Source: Gammaproteobacteria bacterium UBA7376 (GTDB lineage: Bacteria; Pseudomonadota; Gammaproteobacteria; Pseudomonadales; Azotimanducaceae). Taken from it: 24,723 nt of DNA. The position numbers and the translations under genes were made by a program. Below, in pieces: positions 7,830 through 15,771 of the stretch (positions within the stretch are counted from its first letter, which is position 1; every line of letters begins with the position of its first letter). The notes under the pieces are model-generated. The model was not told the origin of the DNA. It made no database searches and saw only the letters and a list, made by a program, of their open reading frames with translations. Where the stretch lies: assembly GCA_002470275.1 (NCBI GenBank), contig DKNY01000005.1, forward strand, positions 1 to 24,723. The letters run 5' to 3'.

Positions 7830-8426
7830 ATGACAGAAGAAGAAAGTGATGACTTCGCTGAGGCGATGCGTGATGTTGCCCCACTGAATCAGGCCAATAA
7901 GGTGGTTCGATCCTCTCCTGGAGCGGCGCCAAGCGAGACCCTGGAGGTTCGGCGGGAGGCTGCACAAAATTTCGCGGCACCGTCGATCGATCCAAATTAC
8001 CTCACCCTGGGGGATGTCAAAAGTAAGGACCCCCTAGAGTTTCTAGAATGGCGTCAGGACGGCATTCAACTGGCAGTCTGCAGTAAGCTACGCCGTGGGG
8101 GATATGCGATCGAGGCCGAGCTGGACCTGCATCACAAAACGGTCAAGGAAGCTCGGGCTGAGGTCTTTCGGCTCATTGATCGGGCCTATCACCGGCAGTG
8201 GCGCTGCGTATTGATCAGCCACGGCAAGGGGCTGCACAGCCAAACGCCCGGACGGCTCAAAAGTTATGTTGCCCACTGGCTAATTCAGCATCGGCTGGTG
8301 CTGGCCTACTGCTCGGCCGAGCGCCATCGAGGGGGCGTCGGCTCTGCCTACGTGCTGATTAAGAAATCGCCAGAAAGTAAGGAACAAAACCGCGAGCGCT
8401 TTGGTCTGAGCAGCGATCCCGGATAG
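7830..8426 (+). CDS. smrA: SmrA-type Smr-domain protein (predicted endonuclease)
   Basis: A 198-residue protein with the C-terminal Smr domain: AELDLHHKTVKEA (the LDLH motif), ISHGKG, and RGGVGSAYVLIKK, the three signature blocks. The N-terminal part, including AMRDVAPL near residues 12-19, aligns in length and pattern with the start of E. coli YdaL/SmrA, which supports the ATG at 7830 rather than the one 12 bases upstream; AGAGGG at 7821-7826 can act as a ribosome-binding site though spacing is short. Smr domains nick DNA or cleave RNA; E. coli SmrB acts on mRNA at collided ribosomes, and SmrA's role is less clear. It is 18 nt after the PhyH gene and converges on the lipoprotein gene with five bases between. 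Confidence 0.88.
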   Translation: MTEEESDDFAEAMRDVAPLNQANKVVRSSPGAAPSETLEVRREAAQNFAAPSIDPNYLTLGDVKSKDPLEFLEWRQDGIQLAVCSKLRRGGYAIEAELDLHHKTVKEARAEVFRLIDRAYHRQWRCVLISHGKGLHSQTPGRLKSYVAHWLIQHRLVLAYCSAERHRGGVGSAYVLIKKSPESKEQNRERFGLSSDPG

Positions 8427-8431
8427 GCTGG

Positions 8432-8758
8432 CTAATCCTGGCAGCGATAGGCCTTAAAGTTCTGAACGCCGTCTGCGGCAGCCCCATCTTCAACCAGGGC
8501 GTTTGCGCCCAGGTCCGCGGCTCTGTTGCGCGCTAAAACGATCAGCTCTTCTCTAACCTTGCCGCTATTTCGATCTACGACGACCTTGTCCTTGGTCTGA
8601 CTGGAGACGGAACCGACCATTTGGCAGGTGCTTACGTCAGCAGCGCTGGCCTGTCTCACCTGACTGCCGGCCTCGGTTAGCTGGACGTAGGTACATCCAG
8701 TCAACAGAGAAAGTAGGGCGGTAGTCGCCGTTAGGCGGCAAATTTTTTTCAAGCTCAT
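8432..8758 (-). CDS. DUF4156-like outer-membrane or periplasmic lipoprotein
   Basis: A 108-residue precursor with a lipoprotein signal peptide: basic MSLKKICR start, hydrophobic core, and lipobox LLTGC giving Cys22 as the lipidated residue. The mature part (EAGSQVR, STCQMVGSV, ARNRAADLGANALV, and a final YRC) fits the DUF4156 family, small proteobacterial lipoproteins of unknown function. The ATG is preceded by GGAGCAGG, a good ribosome-binding site; an in-frame extension to 8866 overlaps the acyl-CoA dehydrogenase gene and would bury the signal peptide, so it is rejected. It starts 23 nt after the acyl-CoA dehydrogenase stop and is probably the last gene of the cmo operon. Confidence 0.85.
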   Translation of the reverse strand: MSLKKICRLTATTALLSLLTGCTYVQLTEAGSQVRQASAADVSTCQMVGSVSSQTKDKVVVDRNSGKVREELIVLARNRAADLGANALVEDGAAADGVQNFKAYRCQD

Positions 8759-8781
8759 AACCTGCTCCAATTTATTGTGTT

Positions 8782-9888
8782 TTAAATGCGTCCCTTGCCC
8801 AGGTCTAAAATACCTCGACCGATGTTGAGGCGGAGAATATCGCTGGCACCCTCTGCCAGCCGCCATCCTCTGACCCGCCGGTAAAGCTGGGCCAAGGGGT
8901 GTTCGTCGACCAGGGCATTGCCCCCCACCAGCTGAATGGCGCTATCCACGATTTCGCCCACGGTCTCCGTTGCAAAAACTTTACAGGCCATGCCCTCATT
9001 GACCGTATTTTCGCCGGTATCAGACAGCCGAGCGGTTCGGTAAAGCATGCTGCGCGCAGCATAGGCCTTGATACGGAGGTTTGCATAGTGCCAGCGTACG
9101 ACATCCTTGCCCCCTCTTGGGATTCCCTGACGGTCCGGCACCTGAAGATGATCATTGAGGAGCTTTAAGACCCAAAGCATGTAGCCACATGCCTGAGCAG
9201 CAAAAAGCAGGCGTACATCACCAATTTGGCGCATGGCTCTTGGCAGACCGCTACCGGCCTCACCGATAATGTGGGCCTTTGGAACTCGAACCTGATCAAA
9301 ACGAAAGGCCGCATGATGAGAGCCATCCAGGGAGCCGAATTTTTTCTCAAGGTGCATGCCGGGTAGGTGAGTGTCAATCACGATGAGGGAGGGACCTAAA
9401 TTTTCGATGTTGACGAGGGTATTGATGAAGTCGGCGTCTGCTCCCCCGGTGACATAGGATTTCTGACCGCTCACGATCACGCTGTCGCCTTCGATCACGC
9501 CCCGTGTTGGCGGCGCATCATCTGGTTCGGTAAAGCCGAAGCTTCCTCGTTTTTCACCTTCGAGGAGGGGCCTTAGGTGACTGCTCGCCAGGGGTTCTGG
9601 CACCTCCGCCAGCACGCCGGGGCTGGGTCCGAAGACCTGGTCCAGGTGCTTGGGGTTGAACGACGCCAGCGTTTCCCGAGCAACGCAGAGTGCAAGCTGC
9701 CCGGTGGGGAAAACATCTGATCCGCCAGGCTGCGTCATTCGATAAAGGCCTGCCTGTTTCGAGGCCTCTCTGATTTTTGCGCTCACAGCGTCGCCCGAGG
9801 TTTCTGATGCTGGCGATAATTCGGTCAGAGCAAAGGCTTCGCAGGTGTCGCGCAGGTGAATCAGCTCATCAGAAAGTTGCTCTGGCAT
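8782..9888 (-). CDS. Acyl-CoA dehydrogenase family protein
   Basis: A 368-residue flavoprotein, slightly shorter than the usual 380. It has the middle-domain segment GSFGFTEPDDAPPTRG (matching the GxxAxTEPxAGSD region that contacts FAD and acyl-CoA), the SYVTGGADADF flavin-binding stretch, and a C-terminal AEGASDILRLNIGR block, where Glu346 could be the catalytic base in families with the base at this position. The acyl substrate, presumably a fatty-acyl or branched acyl-CoA, is not predictable. AAGAG precedes the ATG. It lies eight bases after the membrane-anchored winged-helix gene and before a lipoprotein gene, so it is in a probable operon with cmoAB, a surprising partnership. Confidence 0.87.
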   Translation of the reverse strand: MPEQLSDELIHLRDTCEAFALTELSPASETSGDAVSAKIREASKQAGLYRMTQPGGSDVFPTGQLALCVARETLASFNPKHLDQVFGPSPGVLAEVPEPLASSHLRPLLEGEKRGSFGFTEPDDAPPTRGVIEGDSVIVSGQKSYVTGGADADFINTLVNIENLGPSLIVIDTHLPGMHLEKKFGSLDGSHHAAFRFDQVRVPKAHIIGEAGSGLPRAMRQIGDVRLLFAAQACGYMLWVLKLLNDHLQVPDRQGIPRGGKDVVRWHYANLRIKAYAARSMLYRTARLSDTGENTVNEGMACKVFATETVGEIVDSAIQLVGGNALVDEHPLAQLYRRVRGWRLAEGASDILRLNIGRGILDLGKGRI

Positions 9889-9896
9889 GGTTTCTC

Positions 9897-10292
9897 TTAA
9901 ACGTTGGGGGCAATGGTCATGGCGACAATCAACAGCAAGCAGAGGACCATCCCGCTAAAGGCATAGAGCAGCCAGGTTTCGCGCTGGGCGTAGCGGTAGA
10001 GCAAGGCCTCTATCTCCTCATGGCCGCGCGCTGAAGCGCTGCTGGTCACTCGGTATCGGGTCACCTCACCCTGTCGCGCTGGCAGTTTGACAAATAGCTC
10101 TGGGGTGGCGCTGAGCCGACGGGATACCTCCGCAAAGCTTATGCCCGTGGTCTTGGCAATCTGGGTGGGGTGCAGGGCTTTGCCATCGTTGTCTACAAAG
10201 CAGTAGTAAATATCAAGGATCAAGCTCACCTGCCCACGGAAGCGAAATTGAAAGGGGACGATGCCAAACAAGGAAGCTCCTTTTTGTCGCAT
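9897..10292 (-). CDS. Putative membrane-tethered winged-helix protein
   Basis: A 131-residue protein with two visible parts. Residues 39-83 look like a winged helix: HPTQIAKTTGISFAEVSRRL is a helix-turn-helix pattern and GEVTRYRVT resembles a wing. Residues 107-127 (LLYAFSGMVLCLLLIVAMTI) form a single transmembrane helix close to the C-terminus, so the protein would be anchored with its N-terminal part in the cytoplasm. The function is not known; a membrane-bound regulator or a protein-interaction wHTH are both possible, and the wHTH call is by pattern only. A TATACT box lies nine bases before the ATG. cmoB ends 35 nt upstream and the acyl-CoA dehydrogenase begins eight bases downstream. Confidence 0.65.
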   Translation of the reverse strand: MRQKGASLFGIVPFQFRFRGQVSLILDIYYCFVDNDGKALHPTQIAKTTGISFAEVSRRLSATPELFVKLPARQGEVTRYRVTSSASARGHEEIEALLYRYAQRETWLLYAFSGMVLCLLLIVAMTIAPNV

Positions 10293-10301
10293 GGTGAACC
10301 T

Positions 10302-10307
10302 AGTATA
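10302..10307 (-). promoter_or_regulatory. Putative -10 box upstream of the winged-helix protein
   Basis: TATACT on the minus strand (10307-10302) lies in the 35-nt gap between cmoB and the following gene. Transcription from it would begin about three bases before the ATG at 10292, giving a nearly leaderless message, so an internal promoter of the operon is possible. No good -35 box is visible. Confidence 0.3.
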
Positions 10308-10327
10308 GGCTATTGCTTCTGCCCTGG

Positions 10328-11287
10328 TTAGCTCGGCCGGCTAGCCATCATGATGGCCCGTCGCGGCGCCGGGTGGCCTTCTATCGTTCTTCCAGGGTCC
10401 TGGGCATCGAGCGCCTGCTCAAGAGAATCAAAGTGCATCCAAGGCGTGCTGCGCTGTTCCGCCGGGGTGGTGGTTGAGACATCAATAAGCTCAACGGCTT
10501 GAAAGCCGCTCAGGGCCAGGGCGCGATATAGATCAGGTATGCAGGGCACCTCCCAGACGTTGCGCATGCGCGCATAGCGGCCCGGTGGTGTAAGGGAACG
10601 CTCACCCTCAACAATAAGCGTCTCGACGACAGCTCGTCCGCCGGGCCGTGTGAGTGCGAAGACTTTGTCCAAGTGAGCCTTGGCATTCTTGCGATGGTAG
10701 AGAACGCCCATGCTGAGTACGAGATCGAAGCAATAGCTGTTAGGAATTTCTTCAACGCCCAGCGGTAAGACGTGGTGCCGGGGATCCTTGAAGAAATGCT
10801 GAATGGCCAAATGCTGCATGCAGAACAGCAACATGGGGTCGATGCCGATAACCTCCTTGGCCCCAGCGTTGAGCATTTGCCACCCGAAGTAACCATTGCC
10901 GCAGCCGATATCCAGGATGCTCAGCTCGTCTAGGCGGCCCAGGGCACCGGAGAGCCGATTCCACTTCTGGTCCGACCGCCATTCACTGTCAATGAAAAGA
11001 GAACCCAAGGCAAATGGTCCCTTACGCCAGGGGTGCAGTTGCTGCAGCTGCGTCGCCAGAGCCTTGAAGTCCGTGGTGGTCCCCTGAAGCGGATAGAAGA
11101 TCGCTCCGGTTTTGACGCTCCAAGGTTCGGAAGAGGGTCCGGGAGAGGGTGCGGGGAGGCTGTCGATAGCTTCCTGCCATCTAGCGAAGTCTCCATGTTC
11201 GCCGCCCTCTAGCCGCTCCGCCGCCAGCTTCAGGGGCCACTGACCCAGCCTTGGATAAAGGCTCTGGAACAGTGCGTCCTGAGTCAC
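10328..11287 (-). CDS. cmoB: tRNA U34 carboxymethyltransferase CmoB
   Basis: A 319-residue enzyme that transfers the carboxymethyl group of carboxy-SAM to 5-hydroxyuridine-34 of tRNAs, giving uridine 5-oxyacetic acid and wider wobble decoding. Signature blocks match E. coli CmoB (323 residues): MPWRKGPF-like HPWRKGPF, IDSEWRSDQKWNR, ILDIGCGNGYFGW (SAM site), LSMGVLYHRKN, and STTTPAEQRSTPWM. I choose a GTG at 11287 that overlaps the cmoA stop (GTGA) because it gives the usual length and AGGA lies upstream; an in-frame extension 20 codons longer runs into cmoA. Translational coupling with cmoA is therefore likely, as the two act in sequence. Confidence 0.95.
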   Translation of the reverse strand: MTQDALFQSLYPRLGQWPLKLAAERLEGGEHGDFARWQEAIDSLPAPSPGPSSEPWSVKTGAIFYPLQGTTTDFKALATQLQQLHPWRKGPFALGSLFIDSEWRSDQKWNRLSGALGRLDELSILDIGCGNGYFGWQMLNAGAKEVIGIDPMLLFCMQHLAIQHFFKDPRHHVLPLGVEEIPNSYCFDLVLSMGVLYHRKNAKAHLDKVFALTRPGGRAVVETLIVEGERSLTPPGRYARMRNVWEVPCIPDLYRALALSGFQAVELIDVSTTTPAEQRSTPWMHFDSLEQALDAQDPGRTIEGHPAPRRAIMMASRPS

Positions 11288-12009
11288 CGTAGGGTGTCCT
11301 GTGTTGCGAAAACCAAATAGGAGGCCCAGTTCAGGCATCGAAACCACTGGCGCACGTGACCAAAGCCAGCTTTCTGGAAGCGCTCAAAATGAGTTGCCTC
11401 GTCATCAATTCGCATTACATTTTCAAGTGCCTGACGTTTCTGGCTTACCTCAAGATCGCTATAGCCATTGGCGCGCTTCCACTGGAGATGCAGCGATGGA
11501 AAGGCCAGCGGAGACCCGTCGTCGGGTTGGCTGATCTTTTCGGAAACGATGATCACGCCTGAAGGGTTCATCTCCGCGCGCAGGCGCTTAAAAAAGTTGA
11601 GGCGCTGTTCGGGTGCCAGGAACTGAACCACGAAGTTGAGAATGATGACGTCGGCTCCCAATACCGAGGTCTCCAGGAGATCTGCGCAGCGAAGGTCTAT
11701 TCTCGGATCATCAAAGTGCGCTGTGGCGTGTTCGATCATCGCGGGCGAGCTATCCACGGCGATCACTTTGACGTCTGCTGATGGGGCCTGATCCAGCACG
11801 GCGGCAGAACTGGCGCCCAGGGAACACCCCAAGTCATAGACCAATCCGCCCGTCGGGAGATGCTCAGCGGCAATTAAGCCTGTCATGGGGATGATTAGCT
11901 CGTACCCGGGCACTGAGCGTCGGATCATGTCTGGGAATACGGCGGCGACCGAATCGTTAAAAGCAAAGTCAACGATTTGGCTCGGTCTTCGATATACTTT
12001 GTCTTTCAC
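11284..12009 (-). CDS. cmoA: Carboxy-S-adenosyl-L-methionine synthase CmoA
   Basis: A 241-residue methyltransferase-fold enzyme that converts SAM and prephenate to carboxy-SAM, the cofactor used by CmoB. It has FPDMIRRSVPGYE, VYDLGCSLGASS (cofactor-binding loop), VIAVDSSPAMIEH, and KRANGYSDLEVSQKR, all conserved in CmoA. The start is GTG at 12009 with AGGA eight bases upstream. Length fits the family (E. coli about 247). The stop codon overlaps the cmoB start by four bases. It is divergent from ppk1 with a 92-nt gap that must hold both promoters. Confidence 0.95.
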   Translation of the reverse strand: MKDKVYRRPSQIVDFAFNDSVAAVFPDMIRRSVPGYELIIPMTGLIAAEHLPTGGLVYDLGCSLGASSAAVLDQAPSADVKVIAVDSSPAMIEHATAHFDDPRIDLRCADLLETSVLGADVIILNFVVQFLAPEQRLNFFKRLRAEMNPSGVIIVSEKISQPDDGSPLAFPSLHLQWKRANGYSDLEVSQKRQALENVMRIDDEATHFERFQKAGFGHVRQWFRCLNWASYLVFATQDTLR

Positions 12010-12101
12010 CGTCTTGTTCCTGGCAGGTCTTCACCTTGCCATTATGGCAGACAGTGCAAGATTCGCGGATAGCAAGAAGATGGTTACAGTCGATAAAGTT
12101 T

Positions 12102-14186
12102 ATGTCAGAGGGTTCAACATTGACCGAGGCGCAGGCAGACCTAAATAACCCAGACCTCTATATCAACAGAGAACTGGCGCAGCTGGAATTCAACCGGCGC
12201 GTGCTTGCGATGGCCAAGGATACCGAGGTGCCCTTGCTGGAACGCCTCAGGTTTCTCTGCATCTCAAGTTCCGTCCTGGATGAATTCTTTGAGATTCGCG
12301 TTGCAGGCCTAAAGCAGCAGCAGGCTTATGGCTCGCTGCAGACCGGAACGGATAATCTTTCGCCAACCCAGCAGCTGATCAAGATCGCCGAAGTTGGTAG
12401 GGAGTTGGTTGAAGACCTTTATGAAACGCTGAATAACGATCTGCTTATCGCCCTCGAAAAAGAAAATATTAGGCTCTTGGGGCCAGAGGAATGGAGTGAG
12501 GACCAAAGGGCTTGGCTAAAGCGGTTCTTCACAAGGGAGGTGGCCCCCATCATTTCACCCATGGGCCTCGATCCGTCCCATCCCTTTCCAGAGCCGCTCA
12601 ATAAAAGCCTTGCCTTCATTGTCACGCTAGAGGGCAAGGATGCCTTCGGACGCAGCAGTGGTCGGGCCATCGTCCAGGCACCTAGATCCCTGGCGCGGGT
12701 CGTCAAGCTGCCTACTCCTGGAGCCGGGGGCTGTGACTTTGTGCTCCTCTCCTCCATCGTTCGGGCTCACGTATCCGACCTGTTTTTAGGCATGCGTGCC
12801 ACGGGCTGCCATCAATTTAGGGTAACCCGCAACAGTGACCTATTCGTAAACGAGGAAGCGATAGATGATTTGTTGATCGCCCTGGAGGGAGAACTCTCCT
12901 CGCGCCGGTTTGGTGATGCCGTGCGGCTTGAAGTGGATTCTACCTGCCCAGAGGACCTGCGCGCCTTTCTCGCTACTCAATTCCGGCTCAACTCGGAAGA
13001 TGTCTATACCTGCAATGGACCGGTAAATTTGGCAAGACTCTCAACCTTGCCTGATCTCATAGACCGGCCTGACCTGAAGTTTCCTGGGTTTCGTCCAAGC
13101 GTGCCTGATCGTCTGCGTCACTCCGACAATATCTTTAGCACCATTGCTGAGGGTGATGTGTTGCTCCATCACCCCTTTGAGTCCTTCGCGCCTTTCCTCG
13201 ACTTTTTGCGTCACGCGGCGCGTGATCCTAAGGTGGTTTCAATTCGTCAGACGCTGTACCGCACCGGCAGTGATTCTGCCGTAGTCGAGGCACTGGTTGA
13301 GGCCGCCGCCGAGGGTAAGGATGTGCTGGTGGTGATCGAGCTGCGTGCTCGCTTTGACGAAGAAGCCAACATCGAGCTGGCTAACAAGCTGCAGGCTGCT
13401 GGCGTCCAGGTCGTTTACGGTATCGTTGGTCATAAAACCCACGCTAAGATGTGTATGGTTATTCGCCGAGAGGGCCGATCCTTAGTGCGTTACGTACACC
13501 TCGGGACGGGCAACTACCACATGAGCACTGCACGAACCTATACCGACTATGGCCTATTTTCCTGCGATCGCGCCCTGGGCGAAGATGTGCAAAAGATATT
13601 CCAACAAATTACCTCTCTCGGTCGTGCGGGCAAACTAAAAAGCATTCTGCAAAGTCCCTTTACGCTGCATAACGGTATTTTAGAGATGATTGCCCGTGAA
13701 AAGGCGCACGCCATGGCGGGGAGACCCGGAGCGATCTACGCGAAAATGAACGCCTTGGTGGAACCAGATGTGATTCGTGCGCTCTACGCTGCGTCTCAGG
13801 CCGGGGTCAAGATTCAGCTTATTGTTCGAGGTGTTTGTTCCCTGCGCCCAGGGGTGAAGGGTGTCTCGGAAAATATAAAGGTGCGGTCAATCCTGGGTCG
13901 TTTTTTGGAGCATACGCGGGTCTTCTGTTTCGACAATGATGGGGAGCGGGAGGTTTTTTTGTCCAGCGCCGATTGGATGGACCGAAATTTTTTCCGCCGT
14001 GTTGAGGTGTGTTTTCCCCTACGAGAACGGGCCAATGCTGAGCGGGTATTCAACGAAGCCATCAAGACCTACCTGCAGGATAATTGTGATGCCTGGCTCC
14101 TCAACGCCGACGGTAGCTATGCGCGTGAAACCGGGCGGGGGGAGGCCGTATCCGCCCAACAGACACTGCTACGGAAGTTATCCTGA
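12102..14186 (+). CDS. ppk1: Polyphosphate kinase 1
   Basis: A protein of about 694 residues that builds polyphosphate from ATP. The N-terminal domain starts YINRELAQLEFNRRVL, followed by the family core including LLHHPFESFAPFLDFL and VGHKTHAKMCMV, where His447 (in HAK) is the expected autophosphorylated histidine. YVHLGTGNYHMSTARTYTDY and FLEHTRVFCFDNDGE with FLSSADWMDRN form the second half of the phospholipase-D-like active site. The ATG at 12102 has a weak ribosome-binding site; a TTG at 12120 with AGAGGG seven bases upstream is an equally plausible start. It converges on ppx with a 24-nt gap, a layout also known in Pseudomonas. Divergent from cmoA. Confidence 0.95.
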   Translation: MSEGSTLTEAQADLNNPDLYINRELAQLEFNRRVLAMAKDTEVPLLERLRFLCISSSVLDEFFEIRVAGLKQQQAYGSLQTGTDNLSPTQQLIKIAEVGRELVEDLYETLNNDLLIALEKENIRLLGPEEWSEDQRAWLKRFFTREVAPIISPMGLDPSHPFPEPLNKSLAFIVTLEGKDAFGRSSGRAIVQAPRSLARVVKLPTPGAGGCDFVLLSSIVRAHVSDLFLGMRATGCHQFRVTRNSDLFVNEEAIDDLLIALEGELSSRRFGDAVRLEVDSTCPEDLRAFLATQFRLNSEDVYTCNGPVNLARLSTLPDLIDRPDLKFPGFRPSVPDRLRHSDNIFSTIAEGDVLLHHPFESFAPFLDFLRHAARDPKVVSIRQTLYRTGSDSAVVEALVEAAAEGKDVLVVIELRARFDEEANIELANKLQAAGVQVVYGIVGHKTHAKMCMVIRREGRSLVRYVHLGTGNYHMSTARTYTDYGLFSCDRALGEDVQKIFQQITSLGRAGKLKSILQSPFTLHNGILEMIAREKAHAMAGRPGAIYAKMNALVEPDVIRALYAASQAGVKIQLIVRGVCSLRPGVKGVSENIKVRSILGRFLEHTRVFCFDNDGEREVFLSSADWMDRNFFRRVEVCFPLRERANAERVFNEAIKTYLQDNCDAWLLNADGSYARETGRGEAVSAQQTLLRKLS

Positions 14187-14210
14187 GCGGCTGCCCAATC
14201 CCGCCAGTGG

Positions 14211-15707
14211 TTAGGCAGGTTTGACGTCCAAGGTGATATGGGCGTCCCCGAGCAGGGCGATTTCATGCTCAAGGTCAAGATGCGTTAGGGGGTGGGTGTC
14301 AAGCCAGGGCCTATCCAGGGCCATGGTGAGGTGGCTAGGGTAGGTCTCTGTGTCCACGCGTAGTGTGATCTTGGGAGGCACCTCTGCAATCCGGCTTCGA
14401 TGCATTAGGCAGGCCAGGCGAAGAATGACGGCGAGCTTGAGCAACCAGCTTTGATGGATGTGCAGGTAGGTTAGATTCAGCTTGCGCCGGTGTACGGCCA
14501 CGAGCGCAGCAAGCTGATATTGTTCCGACCGCGAAAAACCCGGCATATCGAGATTGGACAGCAGATAGCCCCCGTGTTTGTGGAAGCTGCTGTGGGAAAT
14601 ATCCATGCCGATTTCATGCAGGTCACAGGCCCAGCCGAGCAAACGGCGGTGGTGGGGCTGCTGCAGACGCCACGGTGCGGCCACCTGGGCGAGAAGCATA
14701 AAGGCGGTTTGTCGAACTCTGTCTGCGTGAAATTCATCAATCGCGAAGCGTCGACCTAGGTCGACGACAGTTTGGTTGCGAACGTCCTCGTGGCGCTGTC
14801 TGCCAAGTAGGTCATAGATAACGCCTTCGCGCAGAGCACTCTGGGCGGGTTCCATGACTTCGATTTTGAAGGCACGGAAGAGGGCGATGAGGATGGCCAA
14901 TCCGCCCGCAATGACTTCCTCTCTTTCTATTGGTAAGCCAGGAAGGCCTGCCGTAGAGCCTTGTTTCAGGATGCGATTTTTTATGGTTTCAAGGTGCTCG
15001 CCCGTAATCGCGGTGCCCAGACCCATGGCCAACTGAATGCCTGCGATGGAGTTGATGGTGCCAGAGGCGCCCAGGACGTACTCCCAGCCGCGACTGAGGT
15101 AGGTCTGCATAACGGGTTCTAGCTCGATCAGCGCGTTGTCGATGGCGCGGTTCATGGATGCTGCTGTCACGCTGCCGTCTGGGAAATGCCGTTCAGACAA
15201 GCTGACGCAGCCCATGTGCAGGCTTTCCAGCGTTTTGGGCTGAAAATTCTGCCCGATAATCAGTTCTGTGCTGCCGCCCCCAATGTCTATTACCAGCTGC
15301 TGTTTGCTGTTATCGCCCAGGCTGTGGCAGACCCCAAGGTAAATGAGTCTCGCCTCTTCTCGTCCGGATATAATCTCTATGGGGTGGCCCAGGGTTTCTT
15401 CGGCTTGTTTGACGAAGTGACTTTCCATCCCCACTTGGCGCAGTGTATTGGTACCCACGATCCGTAGATTTTCTGACGCGACAGACCGCAGGCGCTCACT
15501 CAGGCGACCGAGGCAGTCGAGAGCACGTTCGCTCACTTCTGGAAGGAGCATCGGCCCGTTGGTCAAACCCGATGCGAGCCTCACCATCTCTTTGTGTTTG
15601 TCGATCACCTGAATGCGTCCATTGGACTGCTGAGCCACCAGCAGGTGGAAGCTGTTGGATCCCAGGTCAAGCGCGCCTAACTGCTGGCGCTTGTGATTGT
15701 CAGACAT
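14211..15707 (-). CDS. ppx: Exopolyphosphatase/guanosine pentaphosphatase (Ppx/GppA)
   Basis: A 498-residue protein with actin-like ATPase-fold phosphatase domains: ALDLGSNSFHLLVA (phosphate-1 loop), ISGREEARLIYLGV, VIDIGGGSTELIIG (phosphate-2 loop), and GASGTINSIAGI. The C-terminal third has an HD-like region with LHEIGMDISHSSFHKHGGYL. It removes terminal phosphate from polyphosphate and possibly from pppGpp; sequence alone does not decide between Ppx and GppA. The ATG at 15707 is chosen because homologues start about ten residues before the LDLGSNS motif; two earlier in-frame ATGs, one overlapping the M48 gene's stop codon, are possible. It follows the M48 protease gene by 64 nt and converges on ppk1. 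Confidence 0.93.
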   Translation of the reverse strand: MSDNHKRQQLGALDLGSNSFHLLVAQQSNGRIQVIDKHKEMVRLASGLTNGPMLLPEVSERALDCLGRLSERLRSVASENLRIVGTNTLRQVGMESHFVKQAEETLGHPIEIISGREEARLIYLGVCHSLGDNSKQQLVIDIGGGSTELIIGQNFQPKTLESLHMGCVSLSERHFPDGSVTAASMNRAIDNALIELEPVMQTYLSRGWEYVLGASGTINSIAGIQLAMGLGTAITGEHLETIKNRILKQGSTAGLPGLPIEREEVIAGGLAILIALFRAFKIEVMEPAQSALREGVIYDLLGRQRHEDVRNQTVVDLGRRFAIDEFHADRVRQTAFMLLAQVAAPWRLQQPHHRRLLGWACDLHEIGMDISHSSFHKHGGYLLSNLDMPGFSRSEQYQLAALVAVHRRKLNLTYLHIHQSWLLKLAVILRLACLMHRSRIAEVPPKITLRVDTETYPSHLTMALDRPWLDTHPLTHLDLEHEIALLGDAHITLDVKPA

Positions 15708-15771
15708 AATGGTGGGGTCTTTTATTGCAGGCTTTGGTTCGCACGCCATGGGTGTTGAATTTGCTTTCGCG

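Noticed and set aside
8432..8866. Longer version of the lipoprotein ORF
   Set aside because: The extra 36 N-terminal residues overlap the acyl-CoA dehydrogenase gene and would place the signal peptide inside the protein; the later ATG has a good ribosome-binding site.
10328..11347. Longer start for cmoB
   Set aside because: The additional 20 codons are inside cmoA; the GTG overlapping the cmoA stop gives the normal family length.
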